Assembly (NCBI RefSeq): GCF_001544475.1
Contig: NZ_FCNW02000010.1
Location: 103,550-167,549, forward strand
Direction of reading: 5' to 3'
Source of the DNA: Caballeronia humi
GTDB lineage: Bacteria; Pseudomonadota; Gammaproteobacteria; Burkholderiales; Burkholderiaceae
DNA length: 64,000 bases
Part shown: in pieces, positions 45,678 through 55,597 of the stretch
Position numbering within the stretch: position 1 is the first letter of the stretch
Layout of the letters: the number at the start of each line of letters is the position of its first letter
Position numbers and translations under genes: made by a program
The notes under the pieces: generated by a model
What the model was told of the DNA's origin: nothing
Seen by the model: the letters and a program-made list of their open reading frames with translations, nothing else
The model's database searches: none

Positions 45678-46187
45678 TATTCAGATCCTTTCTTCAACGG
45701 TAGTTGAAAAGGTCGCGTAGTTCAGGCCCTCTGTACATCGAGACTTCGACGCAAGCACGCTACTCGGTACGACCATGCAATTATTTCAAACACCGTGACC
45801 CCCGAAATGCATAAATTACTTTGACGCCTGTGTCCTCCATTACCTTTTGTCTGATTGTGCTATTTTGAGAGACTACTATAACGCAGAAAATTGGAAAACA
45901 AATATCCTTAAAAAGTCTCCTCGTTCGCCTCAATCCCTTATCAGGCGGGGCTTTCGGGATTTCGTCATTCGATTAATAAATGCGGTCGTGTCGTTAAAAA
46001 CACGACGTCCGTCTGTACGCAATTCCACTCATTTCTGCGTCTTTCGGGCGTGCCGTTTCAGACGTGAAACGTTTTCGCCGGCTTTTTATCTCGCGTTCTT
46101 CATCAATTTGGGCAACGCCTAACTCCGACAAGGCTTTCAGCGTGATGGCATAAAACTCGCTAAATAAGAATGCCACCGGAGTCAGCA
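45678..46187. promoter_or_regulatory. AT-rich intergenic region with hairpins
   Basis: 510 bases, visibly AT-rich. Next to the regulator start is a perfect hairpin TTCAAC-GGTA-GTTGAA (45693-45708). A promoter-like TTGTGC (45855-45860), 16 bases, TATAAC (45877-45882) points right. Downstream hairpins are AATCCC/GGGATT (about 45930-45960) and GTCGTGT/ACACGAC (45985-46006). No convincing gene; probably regulatory sequence of the VpsR-like gene and a long leader or small RNA towards 46188. Confidence 0.45.
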
Positions 46188-46472
46188 ATGTGTATTAAGG
46201 CACGTACGTTCGAAAATCCCGATTCGAATTCAACTCTCGTTTTCGCCAATACCGGCCTGACTGTCACCTCTGCGTCGGAGGTTGAATCGGCCGCCGAGGC
46301 TGACGTGCGGGAGACGGCGATAGAAACCGGTGTCGTTACGGCCAGTGTTGCGACCATCACGCTGTGGGACGAGATCACGGCGCCCACGCCCGCACCTGCT
46401 CCCGCGCCGACGCCGACGCCCCTTCCGCAGCCGGTCCCGGTTCCCGTCGATGCCGGCCGGGTCAGCGCCTGA
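46188..46472 (+). CDS. Small hypothetical protein with Pro-rich C-terminus
   Basis: 94 aa from ATG 46188, which has GGAG six bases upstream. Sequence MCIKARTFENPDSNSTLVFA, then a Ser/Thr/Ala/Glu-rich middle and a C-terminal PTPAPAPAPTPTPLPQPVPV tract. No signal peptide, no recognised family. Third codon positions are GC-rich in the middle part, which favours coding, but the open frame on the opposite strand is comparable in length. Moderate support only. Confidence 0.5.
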   Translation: MCIKARTFENPDSNSTLVFANTGLTVTSASEVESAAEADVRETAIETGVVTASVATITLWDEITAPTPAPAPAPTPTPLPQPVPVPVDAGRVSA

Positions 46473-46589
46473 AAGCGCAACGTCAGATACGCAGCGGAAC
46501 GCCGATCGGACGCAATCCGCCTCGGTTAGAATTGGGGCCCGCCGCCGGCCTTGGCGCCGGTGCAACCTGGTTCTACCTCTTCCCCTGAC

Positions 46590-47087
46590 ATGACGACGCT
46601 GACCCTGATCGTCGCCCGCGCGCGCAATGGCGTGATCGGACGCGACAACGACCTGCCCTGGCGCCTGCCGGAAGACCTCGCGTTCTTCAAGCGCACGACG
46701 ATGGGCTCGCCCATCATCATGGGCCGCAAGACGCACGAATCGATCGGCCGGGTGTTGCCGGGACGTCGCAACATCGTCATGTCGCGCGACGCCGCGCGCC
46801 GTTACGAAGGCTGCGACATCGTCACGAATCTCGACGACGCCCTCGTCCTCGCCACGCGGGACGAAGCGCGCGAGGCGTTCGTGATCGGCGGCGCGCAGTT
46901 GTTTCGCGATGCCATCGGCCATGCGGACAAGCTGGTCGTCACCGAGATCGATGCCGACTTCGAAGGCAACACAAAGCTCGATGCGATCGATCCGTCGCAG
47001 TGGATCGAGGAATCGCGCGAGACGCACCGCGCCGCCGCGCCGAACGATTTCGAGTACGCGTTCGTGGTGTATCGGCGCAAGGCTTGA
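46590..47087 (+). CDS. folA: Dihydrofolate reductase
   Basis: Reduces dihydrofolate with NADPH. 165 aa from ATG 46590 ([20 protein letters not shown]). [18 protein letters not shown] (with the substrate-binding acidic residue), [12 protein letters not shown] and [13 protein letters not shown] are conserved. A TAGAAT -10-like element lies at 46527-46532. Followed by a bidirectional terminator, convergent with pmbA. Confidence 0.96.
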   Translation: MTTLTLIVARARNGVIGRDNDLPWRLPEDLAFFKRTTMGSPIIMGRKTHESIGRVLPGRRNIVMSRDAARRYEGCDIVTNLDDALVLATRDEAREAFVIGGAQLFRDAIGHADKLVVTEIDADFEGNTKLDAIDPSQWIEESRETHRAAAPNDFEYAFVVYRRKA

Positions 47088-47100
47088 GCGAGCGCCAAAG

Positions 47101-47127
47101 AAAAAACCCCCGGCTAGCGGGGGTTTT
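47101..47127. terminator. Bidirectional terminator between folA and pmbA
   Basis: CCCCCG/CGGGGG stem with A run on one side and T run on the other, in the gap between converging genes. Confidence 0.85.
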
Positions 47128-47146
47128 TACAGGCACTGAAGCAGGG

Positions 47147-48517
47147 TTATTGCCCCGCGATCGTCATCTTCTCGATCAGCACCGAGCCGATTTCCTTGTT
47201 GCCGCGCACGACGGTGTCCGCGCCGACCGCCTCGATGTGCCGGAACATCTCCTGCAGCGTGCTCGCGACCGTGATTTCCTCCACCGGATACTGGATCTTG
47301 CCGTTCTCGACCCAAAATCCCGACGCGCCGCGCGAATAATCGCCCGTCACGTAGTTCACGCCCTGCCCCATCAGCTCGGTCAAGAGCAAGCCAGTGCCGA
47401 GCTTCTTCAGCATTTCCTCGAAATCGTCCTCGGGCTTCGTCAGCGAGCTGCGCATCGACAGATTGTGCGACCCGCCCGCGTTGCCGGTCGTCTTCATGCC
47501 GAGCTTGCGCGCCGAATACGTCGAAAGGAAATAGCCCTGCACGACGCCGTCGTCCACCACGTTGCGATGCTGCGTGCGCACACCTTCCTCATCGAACGGC
47601 GCGCTGCCCATGCCACCGCGCACGTGCGGATCCTCGACCACCTGGATGTGCGGTGCGAACACCGGCTTGCCGAGGCTGTCGACGAGGAACGTCGTCTTGC
47701 GATACAGCGCGCCGCCGCTCACCGCCTGCACGAACGAGCCGAGGATGCCCGCCGCGAGCGGCGCTTCGAACAACACGCGGCACTTGCGCGTATCGAGGCT
47801 GCGCGCGCCGATGCGCGAAAGCGCGCGTTCGGCCGCGTATCGTCCGACGGCTTCCGGCGCCGCCAGATCAGCCGCGCTGCGACGCGACGTGTACCAGTCG
47901 TCGCGCTGCATGTCGCGGCCGCTGCCGGCGATCGGCGCGCACGCGATGTAGTGGCGCGAGTACGGATAGCCTGCGAGGAAACCGCGCGAAGTGGCGAGCA
48001 CGAACTGCGAGTGCTGCGCCGACACGCTCGCGCCTTCCGAATTCTTGATGCGCGGATCGACGTCGAACGCGGCGGCTTCGGCGCGACGCGCGATCTCGGC
48101 GGCTTCCTCCGCATCGATGGCCCACGGGTGATAGAGATCCAGATCCTGCGGCGACTTTTCGAGCAATTCCTCTTCAGCGAGACCGGCGGCGCTGTCCTCG
48201 GCGGTGAAGCGCGCGATGTTGTACGCCGCCGCGACCGTGTCCTTCAGCGCTTCGCGCGAGAAGTCCGCCGTGCTCGCGTTGCCGCGCTTCTTGCCGATGA
48301 ACACCGTGACGCCGACCATCTTGTCGCGGTTGTGCTCGATGGTCTCGACTTCGCCGCGACGCACGCTGACGGAAAGACCGTCGCCTTCGGAGATTTCGGT
48401 GGCCGCATCGGTCGCACCGAGTTCCTTCGCGTGACGCAGGATGTCGGACGCAATTTCCTTCAGCTCGTCCTGGGTGTGCGGGAAAAAGCGTTGCTTGACG
48501 TCCATGTCTGCTGCCAT
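47147..48517 (-). CDS. pmbA: Metalloprotease PmbA/TldE homologue
   Basis: 456 aa. PmbA (TldE) is partner of the TldD metalloprotease, processing microcin and CcdA-type substrates in E. coli. The family blocks GRDMQRDDWYTSRR, SGGALYRKTTFLVDSLG and GASGFWVENGKIQYPVEEIT are visible. As usual for PmbA, no HExxH-type motif is seen, in keeping with the partner TldD carrying the metal site. Divergent from yjgA, the conserved order in proteobacteria. Confidence 0.95.
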   Translation of the reverse strand: MAADMDVKQRFFPHTQDELKEIASDILRHAKELGATDAATEISEGDGLSVSVRRGEVETIEHNRDKMVGVTVFIGKKRGNASTADFSREALKDTVAAAYNIARFTAEDSAAGLAEEELLEKSPQDLDLYHPWAIDAEEAAEIARRAEAAAFDVDPRIKNSEGASVSAQHSQFVLATSRGFLAGYPYSRHYIACAPIAGSGRDMQRDDWYTSRRSAADLAAPEAVGRYAAERALSRIGARSLDTRKCRVLFEAPLAAGILGSFVQAVSGGALYRKTTFLVDSLGKPVFAPHIQVVEDPHVRGGMGSAPFDEEGVRTQHRNVVDDGVVQGYFLSTYSARKLGMKTTGNAGGSHNLSMRSSLTKPEDDFEEMLKKLGTGLLLTELMGQGVNYVTGDYSRGASGFWVENGKIQYPVEEITVASTLQEMFRHIEAVGADTVVRGNKEIGSVLIEKMTIAGQ

Positions 48518-48720
48518 TTTTCGTGACCTGTGGGAGTCGGGCCGACCGTGGCCCGCGGGTTCTCGTTACGTAGGATCGCTGCTGCGTCGCTGCAAGCTTC
48601 GCGTATCACGCGATCATAGCAAGGTCGGCGCGGCTTCACTCGCCATCGTCGAACGGGGCGGCCGCGCGGTTCGACGCATCGCGGGAAAACCCCTGCAGGC
48701 GGGCAAGCTACAATATCGAT

Positions 48721-49323
48721 ATGAACCGTAAAACCCGCATTCAACCGATCGAAACCGCGCCCGCCACCGAGCAGGACGTGGACGATAACGGCTACGACCG
48801 TCCCAGCAAATCCCAGTTGAAGCGCGACATGCACGCGCTGCAGGAACTGGGCGAGGCGCTCATCGCGCTGCCGAAAGATGCGCTGAAGCGCATGCCGATG
48901 CCCGAAAAGCTCGACGAAGCCGTGCGCGAGGCGCGCCGCATCACCGATCACGAAGGCAAGCGGCGCCAGGTGCAGTACGTGGGCCGCGTGATGCGCTCGC
49001 TCGTCGATGACGAAACCGCCGCGTTGCGCACCGCGCTCGACAGCTATCGAGGCGTGAATCGCGCCGAGACGGCGAAGCTGCACTGGATCGAGCGCACGCG
49101 CGAAAAGCTGCTCGCCGACGACGCCGCGCTGACCGAATTCATCCGCCAGCATCCGGGCGTCGATGCGCAGGAAGGCCGCACGCTGATCCGCAACGCGCGC
49201 AAGGAACGCGAGCAGCAGAAGCCGCCGCGCTATTTCCGCGAACTGTTCCAGTGGATCAAGAACGCGGCAGGCGTGGAAGACGACGATGCCCCGGAAGACG
49301 ACGATGACCAAGCCGACGCGTAA
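48721..49323 (+). CDS. yjgA: Ribosome biogenesis factor YjgA/DarP (DUF615)
   Basis: 200 aa. DUF615 core: [20 protein letters not shown] near the start, [20 protein letters not shown] segment and [21 protein letters not shown]. coli DarP takes part in late 50S subunit assembly. A TACAAT at 48709-48714 ends seven bases before the ATG with no Shine-Dalgarno sequence, so the mRNA may be leaderless. Acidic C-terminus. Overlaps mog by 20 bases. Confidence 0.94.
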   Translation: MNRKTRIQPIETAPATEQDVDDNGYDRPSKSQLKRDMHALQELGEALIALPKDALKRMPMPEKLDEAVREARRITDHEGKRRQVQYVGRVMRSLVDDETAALRTALDSYRGVNRAETAKLHWIERTREKLLADDAALTEFIRQHPGVDAQEGRTLIRNARKEREQQKPPRYFRELFQWIKNAAGVEDDDAPEDDDDQADA

Positions 49324-49927
49324 TCATCCCGACGAATTGATCGTCGGGCTCGTGTCGATTAGCGACCGCGCGTCGGCGGGCGTGTATGAGGACAAGGGGA
49401 TTCCGTCGCTGGAAACGTGGCTCGGCGAGGCGCTTGCGTCGCCGTGGCGCACCGAAACGCGCCTGATCCAGGACGACGCCGCTACGATTTCCGCGACGCT
49501 CATCGAACTGGTGGATGAGGCCGGATGCGACCTCGTATTGACGACCGGAGGCACTGGCCCTTCGCGCCGCGACGTGACGCCCGAGGCGACGCTCGCCGTC
49601 GCTACGAAGCCGATGCCAGGCTTCGGCGAGCAGATGCGCCAGATCAGCCTGAACTTCGTGCCGACGGCGATTCTGTCGCGGCAAGTGGCCGTGATCCGCG
49701 AAACCGCCGATCACGCCGCGCTGATCATCAACCTGCCGGGCCAGCCGAAATCGATCCGCGAGACGCTGGAAGGCCTGAAAGACGACGAAGGCAATACAAG
49801 AGTGCCCGGCATCTTCGCCGCGGTGCCGTATTGCATCGATTTGATTGGCGGGCCGTATATCGAGACGCAGCCGGAAGTCGTGGCCGCGTTCCGGCCGAAA
49901 ACCGCGATCCGGCCAGCCAAAGCTTAG
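49304..49927 (+). CDS. mog: Molybdopterin adenylyltransferase Mog
   Basis: Adenylates molybdopterin before molybdate insertion by MoeA. 207 aa from ATG 49304, with GGAAG nearby. MoCF-binding motif [20 protein letters not shown] is complete, preceded by [19 protein letters not shown]. Completes the pathway with moaA, mobA and moeA encoded 36 kb away. Overlaps the end of yjgA by 20 bases; its stop overlaps that of orn by four bases (convergent). Confidence 0.95.
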   Translation: MTKPTRNHPDELIVGLVSISDRASAGVYEDKGIPSLETWLGEALASPWRTETRLIQDDAATISATLIELVDEAGCDLVLTTGGTGPSRRDVTPEATLAVATKPMPGFGEQMRQISLNFVPTAILSRQVAVIRETADHAALIINLPGQPKSIRETLEGLKDDEGNTRVPGIFAAVPYCIDLIGGPYIETQPEVVAAFRPKTAIRPAKA

Positions 49928-50550
49928 GAGGCGGCTGCTTCGCCGTCAGCCGAAGCAGCCGTCGGCGCCGACGGAATCAGGAAATGCTCGCGGTAATACT
50001 TGAGTTCGTCGATGGATTCGTGGATATCGGCGAGCGCGGTGTGCATCGCTCGCTTCTGAAAGCCCTTGTAGATCGCCGGCTGCCAGCGGCGGCACAGTTC
50101 CTTCAGCGTGCTGACGTCGAGATTGCGATAGTGGAAGAACGCTTCCAGTTCCGGCATCCAGCGCGCCATGAAACGGCGGTCCTGGCAGATCGAATTGCCG
50201 CACATCGGCGACTTGCCCGGCGGCACGTATTGCCCGAGAAACTCGCGAATCTGCCGCGTGGCCTCGGCTTCATCGACCGTCGAGGCGCGCACGCGCTCCG
50301 TCAGTCCCGAGCGGCCGTGCGTGTTGCGATTCCACTCGTCCATCTTGCCGAGCGCTTCCTCGCTCTGGTGAATCGCGAGGACCGGCCCTTCCACCAGCTT
50401 GTCGAGCGTCGAATTCGTCACGACGACCGCGATTTCGATGATGCGGTCGTTATCGGGTTCGAGCCCCGTCATTTCCATGTCGAGCCACACGAGGTTCATG
50501 TCGCTGCGCGCGAGGGTCTGTTCGCTGGAAGAGTCGAGGATGTCGGTCAT
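49924..50550 (-). CDS. orn: Oligoribonuclease
   Basis: 3'-5' exonuclease degrading di- to pentaribonucleotides, including pGpG from cyclic di-GMP turnover. 208 aa from ATG 50550; a later ATG (50499, [12 protein letters not shown]) is the shortest possible start. DEDDh residues appear in [20 protein letters not shown] and [21 protein letters not shown]. Divergent from the Ste24-like protease gene. Confidence 0.95.
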   Translation of the reverse strand: MTDILDSSSEQTLARSDMNLVWLDMEMTGLEPDNDRIIEIAVVVTNSTLDKLVEGPVLAIHQSEEALGKMDEWNRNTHGRSGLTERVRASTVDEAEATRQIREFLGQYVPPGKSPMCGNSICQDRRFMARWMPELEAFFHYRNLDVSTLKELCRRWQPAIYKGFQKRAMHTALADIHESIDELKYYREHFLIPSAPTAASADGEAAAS

Positions 50551-50680
50551 GTAGGAAGCCTGGATGGGGGTAGGCGCCGCGCCGCTGGAAAGTCGCGCCG
50601 GGCAAAAAGCCCGCTGCGGCGGCCGGCGCGAGCGCGGCCAAGAACCTATAATTCTCGCATAGTTCAATCGGAATCCTCGG

Positions 50681-51949
50681 ATGTCCAATCTCAATCTCGT
50701 CGTCTCCGTGGTGTTCGTCGTTGCGCTCGTCGCGATGGTCGGAACCAAGCTCTGGCTGGCCTCGCGCCAGATCCGCCACGTCGCGGCGAACCGCAACGAC
50801 GTGCCGCAGCAATTCACCGGCACGATCGCGCTCACCGCGCACCAGCGCGCCGCCGACTACACCGTCGAGCGCACGCGCCTGACGATGATCGAAGTCGTCG
50901 TGAGCGCGGCCGTGCTCGTCGCGCTGACGCTGCTTGGCGGCGTGCAGCTGCTCGATCTCGCGATCAGCGGCTGGCTGGGGCGCAGCTATCTCGGGCAGAT
51001 CACGCTCGTGGCATCCGTCATCGCGATCACGAGCCTGATCGACCTGCCGTTCGATTACATCCGCCATTTCGTGATCGAGGAAAAATTTGGCTTCAACCGG
51101 ATGTCGAAAAAGCTTTTTTTCGTCGATCTGGTGAAAGGCGTGCTGCTCGGCATCGCGGTCGGCTTGCCGCTCTTGTTCGTCACGCTCTGGCTGATGGACC
51201 GCGCGGGCGCGTTCTGGTGGCTCTGGACGTGGATGGTCTGGGTCGCGTTCCAGTTGCTCGCGATGATCATCTATCCGACCTTCATTGCGCCGCTTTTCAA
51301 TAAATTCGAGCCGCTGAAGGACGAAGCGCTGCGCGCGCGCATCGAAAACCTGATGTCGCGCACCGGCTTCGCGGCGAAGGGCCTGTTCGTGATGGACGGC
51401 AGCCGCCGCTCCGCGCACGGCAATGCGTATTTCACGGGCTTCGGCGCGGCGAAGCGCATCGTTTTCTTCGATACCCTGCTCGCGCGCCTCTCAGGCAGCG
51501 AAATCGAGGCCGTGCTCGCGCATGAGCTCGGCCATTTCAAGCGACGTCACGTGCTGAAACTGCTGATCGTCATGTTCGCGATCAGCCTCGTCATGCTCGC
51601 GCTGCTCGGCTGGCTCGCGCAGACGGTGTGGTTCTACGAAGGCCTCGGCGTGCGTCCGTCGCTCACCGGCGGCAACAACGGCCTCGCGCTGGTGCTCTTC
51701 ATGCTCGCACTGCCGGTTTTCATGTTCTTCGTCACGCCGCTCGGCAGCCTCAGTTCGCGCAAGCACGAATTCGAAGCCGACGCGTTCGCCGCCAGCCAGA
51801 CCGATCCGAAGGACCTCGTCAATGCGCTCGTCAAGCTGTACGAGGACAACGCATCGACGCTCACGCCCGATCCGCTCTACACCGCGTTCTACTATTCGCA
51901 TCCGCCAGCGTCGCAGCGGATCGACCGCCTGATGCAGCACGCCGCATGA
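50681..51949 (+). CDS. M48 family metalloprotease (Ste24/CAAX protease 1-like)
   Basis: 422 aa membrane protease. Zinc site [13 protein letters not shown] (HExxH with the downstream Glu in [14 protein letters not shown]). About seven hydrophobic segments surround a catalytic region between about residues 250 and 370. The N-terminal half matches the CAAX-protease-1 type. Probably removes damaged or misfolded membrane proteins; bacterial substrate unknown. Overlaps rsgA (ATGA). Confidence 0.94.
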   Translation: MSNLNLVVSVVFVVALVAMVGTKLWLASRQIRHVAANRNDVPQQFTGTIALTAHQRAADYTVERTRLTMIEVVVSAAVLVALTLLGGVQLLDLAISGWLGRSYLGQITLVASVIAITSLIDLPFDYIRHFVIEEKFGFNRMSKKLFFVDLVKGVLLGIAVGLPLLFVTLWLMDRAGAFWWLWTWMVWVAFQLLAMIIYPTFIAPLFNKFEPLKDEALRARIENLMSRTGFAAKGLFVMDGSRRSAHGNAYFTGFGAAKRIVFFDTLLARLSGSEIEAVLAHELGHFKRRHVLKLLIVMFAISLVMLALLGWLAQTVWFYEGLGVRPSLTGGNNGLALVLFMLALPVFMFFVTPLGSLSSRKHEFEADAFAASQTDPKDLVNALVKLYEDNASTLTPDPLYTAFYYSHPPASQRIDRLMQHAA

Positions 51950-52878
51950 CGGGGCGCACGGCGAAGGCGTCGCGCGCATCGGGTACGCGGATCGAAGGCA
52001 CGGTGATCGCGGCGCACGGACGGCACTATCTCGTCGCCCCCATCGATGGCAGCGCGATGCTGCAATGCTTCCCGCGCGGCAAGCGCAGCGAAGTCGCAGT
52101 CGGGGATCGCGTGATTTACGAGCAGTCGTCGGCGGATCAGGGTGTGATCGTCGAGATTGGCGAGCGGCGCAACCTGCTTTATCGATCTGATCAGTTCAAG
52201 TCGAAGCTCTTCGCGGCAAATCTCGATCAGTTGCTCATCGTGCTCGCCACCGAGCCGCATTTCAGCGAAGACCTGCTCGGCCGCGCGCTGATCGCGGCCG
52301 AGGCGCACGGGCTGGAACCGCTCATCGTGCTGAACAAGATCGACGTCGAAACGGCGTTGCCGCTCGCGCGGAAGCGGCTCGCGCTGTATCGGGGGCTGGG
52401 ATATACGGTGGTCGAATTGTCGGCGAAAGTCGCGCCGGGCGCCGTGCATCCACAACTCGACGCGCGCCTGAAAGACCGCGCGACGCTTCTCCTCGGCCAG
52501 TCGGGCATGGGCAAATCGACGCTCGTGAATATTCTCGTGCCGAACGCGGAAGTCGCGACGCGCGAAATATCCACGGCGCTCAATAGCGGCCGCCACACGA
52601 CCACGTTCACGCGTCTTTACCCTTTGCCGGGCGGCGGGTCGCTGATCGATTCGCCGGGGTTCCAGGAGTTTGGGCTGCACCATTTGTCGGAGGGGCAACT
52701 GGAGCGTGCATTCGCCGATTTCCGGCCGTATCTCGGCAAATGCCGCTTCTACAACTGCCATCACCTGCACGAGCCGGGCTGCGCGATCCTCGAAGCCATC
52801 GACGAAGGCGCGATCACGCCCGAGCGCCACGCGCTCTACGCGCAACTCGTGCACGAAGCCAGCCAGATCGTTCGATGA
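51946..52878 (+). CDS. rsgA: Ribosome small-subunit-dependent GTPase RsgA
   Basis: Circularly permuted GTPase that helps mature the 30S subunit. 310 aa from ATG 51946. An OB fold (about residues 12-75) is followed by G4 LNKID, then G1 [10 protein letters not shown] and G3 [10 protein letters not shown]. The C-terminal zinc site shows [16 protein letters not shown]. Coupled to the protease gene and followed by the DUF2007 gene. Confidence 0.96.
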   Translation: MTGRTAKASRASGTRIEGTVIAAHGRHYLVAPIDGSAMLQCFPRGKRSEVAVGDRVIYEQSSADQGVIVEIGERRNLLYRSDQFKSKLFAANLDQLLIVLATEPHFSEDLLGRALIAAEAHGLEPLIVLNKIDVETALPLARKRLALYRGLGYTVVELSAKVAPGAVHPQLDARLKDRATLLLGQSGMGKSTLVNILVPNAEVATREISTALNSGRHTTTFTRLYPLPGGGSLIDSPGFQEFGLHHLSEGQLERAFADFRPYLGKCRFYNCHHLHEPGCAILEAIDEGAITPERHALYAQLVHEASQIVR

Positions 52879-52894
52879 CACTCGGCGCCTCGTC

Positions 52895-53218
52895 ATGAAG
52901 CGCCTCACGCGCGCGCCGAACCTGATCACGGCCCAGCATTGGATGAACGTGCTGTCGACGGCGGGGGTGCCGTGTCAACTACACAATCGCTATCTGAACG
53001 GGGCGCTCGGCGAGATTCCGGCGGATCAGTGCGCGCCGGAAATATGGATCGTCGACGATCGCGACGAAACGCTCGCCTTGCGGATTCTGGAGGGAGCGCG
53101 CAACGGGCCGGCGTCGAATGCGCGGCCCTGGCGTTGCGCGAAGTGCGGTGAAGTGCTCGAAGCGCAGTTCACCGTGTGCTGGCAGTGCGGAACGGCGCGC
53201 GATCCGCTGAACGATTGA
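52895..53218 (+). CDS. DUF2007-domain protein with C-terminal zinc ribbon
   Basis: 107 aa. The N-terminal half (about residues 5-70) matches DUF2007-type ferredoxin-like folds (ITAQHWMNVLSTAGVPCQLH, IWIVDDRDETLALRIL). The C-terminus has CAKCGEVLEAQFTVCWQCG, a C-x2-C...C-x2-C zinc ribbon. Function unknown. Same strand, 16 bases after rsgA. Confidence 0.88.
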   Translation: MKRLTRAPNLITAQHWMNVLSTAGVPCQLHNRYLNGALGEIPADQCAPEIWIVDDRDETLALRILEGARNGPASNARPWRCAKCGEVLEAQFTVCWQCGTARDPLND

Positions 53219-53236
53219 AAGCGACTGAAGCGCGGC

Positions 53237-54175
53237 TCAGGCAAGCCAGACGGCGATCGTGAGCATCAGCAAGAGCAGCATCCACAGAATCACCGCGCGC
53301 CACACGAGCCCGACGGCCGATTGCAGCGTGCGCGGTGTGCAGTCGTCGCCGACGGGCAGCGGGCTCGCATCGCCGACAGCGAGCGCTTCCACGCTCAGCG
53401 GCTCGGCGAGCGGCCCCGCGAGCCGCGCGCCCAGCGCCCCGCTGCCCGCCGCGAGCAGCACGCCTTCGTTCGCATCCGGCCATTGCCGCGCGTGATTGCG
53501 CCACGCATAGATCGCGTCCTCGAAGTTGCCGACGATCGCGAACCCGAGCGACGTCAACCGCGCCGGCACCCAGTCGATGAAGAAGAACGCCTTCCGCGCA
53601 AACGACGAAAACGGCGCCGAACGCTCCTCACTGGGCGTGCCCCACGACCGCGCGAGATACTCGGCGATCCGGTAGAACACCGCGCCAGCCGGCCCGACCG
53701 GGATCAGGAACCAGAAGAACACACCGAACACATGCCGATGCGACGCCACGACCGCATGGACGAGCGTGTGGCGCACGATTTCGCTGACGGGCATGTCGAC
53801 GGTGTCGAGCCCGGTCCACTCCGCGAGCACTTCGCGGGCGCGCGGAACGTCGTCGTTATTGAGCGCGAGGTGGATATCGGTGAAATAGTGGCTGAACTGC
53901 CGGAAACCGAGCGTGAAGTACACGATCACGACGTTCCACAGGAACGCCAGCACGAAATTGATCCGGAACAGCACGTAATAGATGAGGCCGACCGCGAGCG
54001 TCCACGGCAGCACGACGACGAGCCACGCGAGAATGCCGTGCTTCTGCTTGCCGGCATCGAACCCATGCGCGGCGGATTCCGCATGATATTTGAGCAGCGC
54101 GGCGACGGGATTGTGCGGCGAGAGCGCGCGCACCTGCTCGATGATGAGAGCCAGCAATACAGAGAAAAAAGTCAT
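53237..54175 (-). CDS. CobD/CbiB-like membrane protein
   Basis: 312 aa from ATG 54175 (MTFFSVLLALIIEQVRAL). Hydrophobic segments at about residues 1-18, 48-95, 160-180 and at the end (LILWMLLLLMLTIAVWL). The pattern matches the CobD/CbiB family, whose founder joins aminopropanol to adenosylcobyric acid. No cobalamin gene is nearby, so a different role (AmpE-like sensing or anchoring) is possible. Convergent with the DUF2007 gene. Confidence 0.82.
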   Translation of the reverse strand: MTFFSVLLALIIEQVRALSPHNPVAALLKYHAESAAHGFDAGKQKHGILAWLVVVLPWTLAVGLIYYVLFRINFVLAFLWNVVIVYFTLGFRQFSHYFTDIHLALNNDDVPRAREVLAEWTGLDTVDMPVSEIVRHTLVHAVVASHRHVFGVFFWFLIPVGPAGAVFYRIAEYLARSWGTPSEERSAPFSSFARKAFFFIDWVPARLTSLGFAIVGNFEDAIYAWRNHARQWPDANEGVLLAAGSGALGARLAGPLAEPLSVEALAVGDASPLPVGDDCTPRTLQSAVGLVWRAVILWMLLLLMLTIAVWLA

Positions 54176-54290
54176 GCGAAGCGCCGAGACATTCGGGTTA
54201 TACGAATTTCGCGTAACGATAGCACAGGGCCACACGCGTTTAGTGCACTAACGAATTGGCCACCATAACGCCTGGCTTGCCCTCGCGCGG

Positions 54291-54992
54291 TCACGCCGCG
54301 AGGAAGCGGTAGAAATTGCGCAACATGCCGGCCGTTGCGCCCCAGATGAAATACGGAGCCTGCTTTTCACTGGCGGCGTAAGGCATCGCAAAAAAACGAC
54401 GCTCGCCGTTTTCCCACTGGAAGAGGCGCACCTGGTGATTCGCGGGGTTCATCAGCCAGGCGAGTGGCACCTCGAAGATGTCGGCAACTTCGAGCGTATC
54501 GGCCTCGAGCGCGAACGGCGGATGCACCAGCGCGACGACCGGCGTCACGCGAAAGCCGGTGCCCGTCAAATAGTCAGGCAGCGCGCCGAGCACCTCGACG
54601 TGCTCCGACGCCAGTCCCACTTCCTCTTGCGATTCGCGCAAGGCGGTGGCGGCGGCATCGGCGTCTTCGGGTTCACGGCGCCCGCCCGGGAAGCTGATCT
54701 GTCCCGCGTGTTCCGAGAGGTGATCGGCCCGCTGCGTGAGCAGCACCGTCAGCCCCGTTTCGCGCACGACGAGCGCCACAAGCACCGACGCCACGCGCGG
54801 ATCGCCGCCGATCGCCTTGATCCGCGCCTCGGGCGCTTCCTGCGACCAGTCGAGCGTCTGTGCGAAACGCGCGCGCAGGCCTTCGGGCGTCAAGCGCTCC
54901 GGGGGCACGGGCCGCAGATTGTCTCCGGTCGAAACGACGGGCAGAAGTTCAGGCTCGAGGATGCGCGGGGTCGATTGCTTGCTTGGGGACAC
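54291..54992 (-). CDS. CoA pyrophosphatase, Nudix family
   Basis: 233 aa. The Nudix box GGRREPEDADAAATALRESQ plus EEVGL is complete (G-x5-E-x7-REUXEEXGU), preceded by the UPF0035-type SFPGG. Family members (E. coli NudL) cleave CoA into phosphopantetheine and 3',5'-ADP. A Pro-rich N-terminal tail of about 30 residues is present. Next to rplS, but separated from it by a terminator. Confidence 0.93.
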   Translation of the reverse strand: MSPSKQSTPRILEPELLPVVSTGDNLRPVPPERLTPEGLRARFAQTLDWSQEAPEARIKAIGGDPRVASVLVALVVRETGLTVLLTQRADHLSEHAGQISFPGGRREPEDADAAATALRESQEEVGLASEHVEVLGALPDYLTGTGFRVTPVVALVHPPFALEADTLEVADIFEVPLAWLMNPANHQVRLFQWENGERRFFAMPYAASEKQAPYFIWGATAGMLRNFYRFLAA

Positions 54993-55037
54993 AGAGGGAA
55001 CGGAGGGAGGCGGAAAACCAATTTGAACACACCAAAG

Positions 55038-55064
55038 AAAAAAGCACCCAAACGGGTGCTTTTT
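55038..55064 (-). terminator. Intrinsic terminator of the rpsP-rimM-trmD-rplS operon
   Basis: GCACCC-AAAC-GGGTGC stem with five to six T residues on the minus strand (and A run on the other side), 15 bases past the rplS stop. Confidence 0.9.
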
Positions 55065-55078
55065 CCGGTGTGCAACTC

Positions 55079-55465
55079 TTAAGCCTTGGAAGCAGCACGG
55101 TCCTTCGAGACCAGCTTTTCCTTGATCCGAGCCGACTTGCCCGAGCGATCGCGCAGGTAGTACAGCTTTGCACGACGCACGTCACCACGACGCTTCACGA
55201 CGATGCTCGCGAGCAGCGGCGAGTAGGTCTGGAACGTACGCTCGACGCCTTCGCCCGACGAAATCTTGCGGACGATGAAATTCGAGTTCAGACCACGATT
55301 GCGCTTGGCGATCACGACGCCTTCGTAAGCCTGGACACGCTTGCGCGTACCTTCGACCACGTTGACGCTGACGATCACCGTATCGCCGGGAGCGAATTCG
55401 GGGATGGTCTTTTCGCCGAGTGCGCGCGCGATTTCTTCCTGCTCGAGTTTTTCAATCAGATTCAT
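55079..55465 (-). CDS. rplS: 50S ribosomal protein L19
   Basis: 128 aa from ATG 55465 ([20 protein letters not shown]). Family blocks are [40 protein letters not shown] and [20 protein letters not shown]. The last gene of the operon, 132 bases after trmD. Structural protein of the 50S subunit at the 30S-50S interface. Confidence 0.97.
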   Translation of the reverse strand: MNLIEKLEQEEIARALGEKTIPEFAPGDTVIVSVNVVEGTRKRVQAYEGVVIAKRNRGLNSNFIVRKISSGEGVERTFQTYSPLLASIVVKRRGDVRRAKLYYLRDRSGKSARIKEKLVSKDRAASKA

Positions 55466-55597
55466 GATTGTTTCCTTGTGCCATCTTGCCGGAGTTGTGT
55501 GCCTCGCATTGCGTGGCCCCGGTAGAGGATGGGTTTGCAACTGGCGCCTTCCTTCGGACGGCGCCGCCTGGGTTCCCGCGACGTCCGGATCGCCGGC

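Noticed and set aside
45847..46122. A 91-codon open frame in the region right of the VpsR-like gene
   Set aside because: No ATG with a ribosome binding site at its start, poor codon bias and overlap with the hairpins and the promoter-like element.
46160..46480. A 106-residue Gly/Val-rich frame opposite the small Pro-rich protein
   Set aside because: Its Gly-Val-Gly-Ala repeats are the reverse reading of Pro codons; the plus-strand frame has a ribosome binding site and better codon use. Kept as low-confidence choice.
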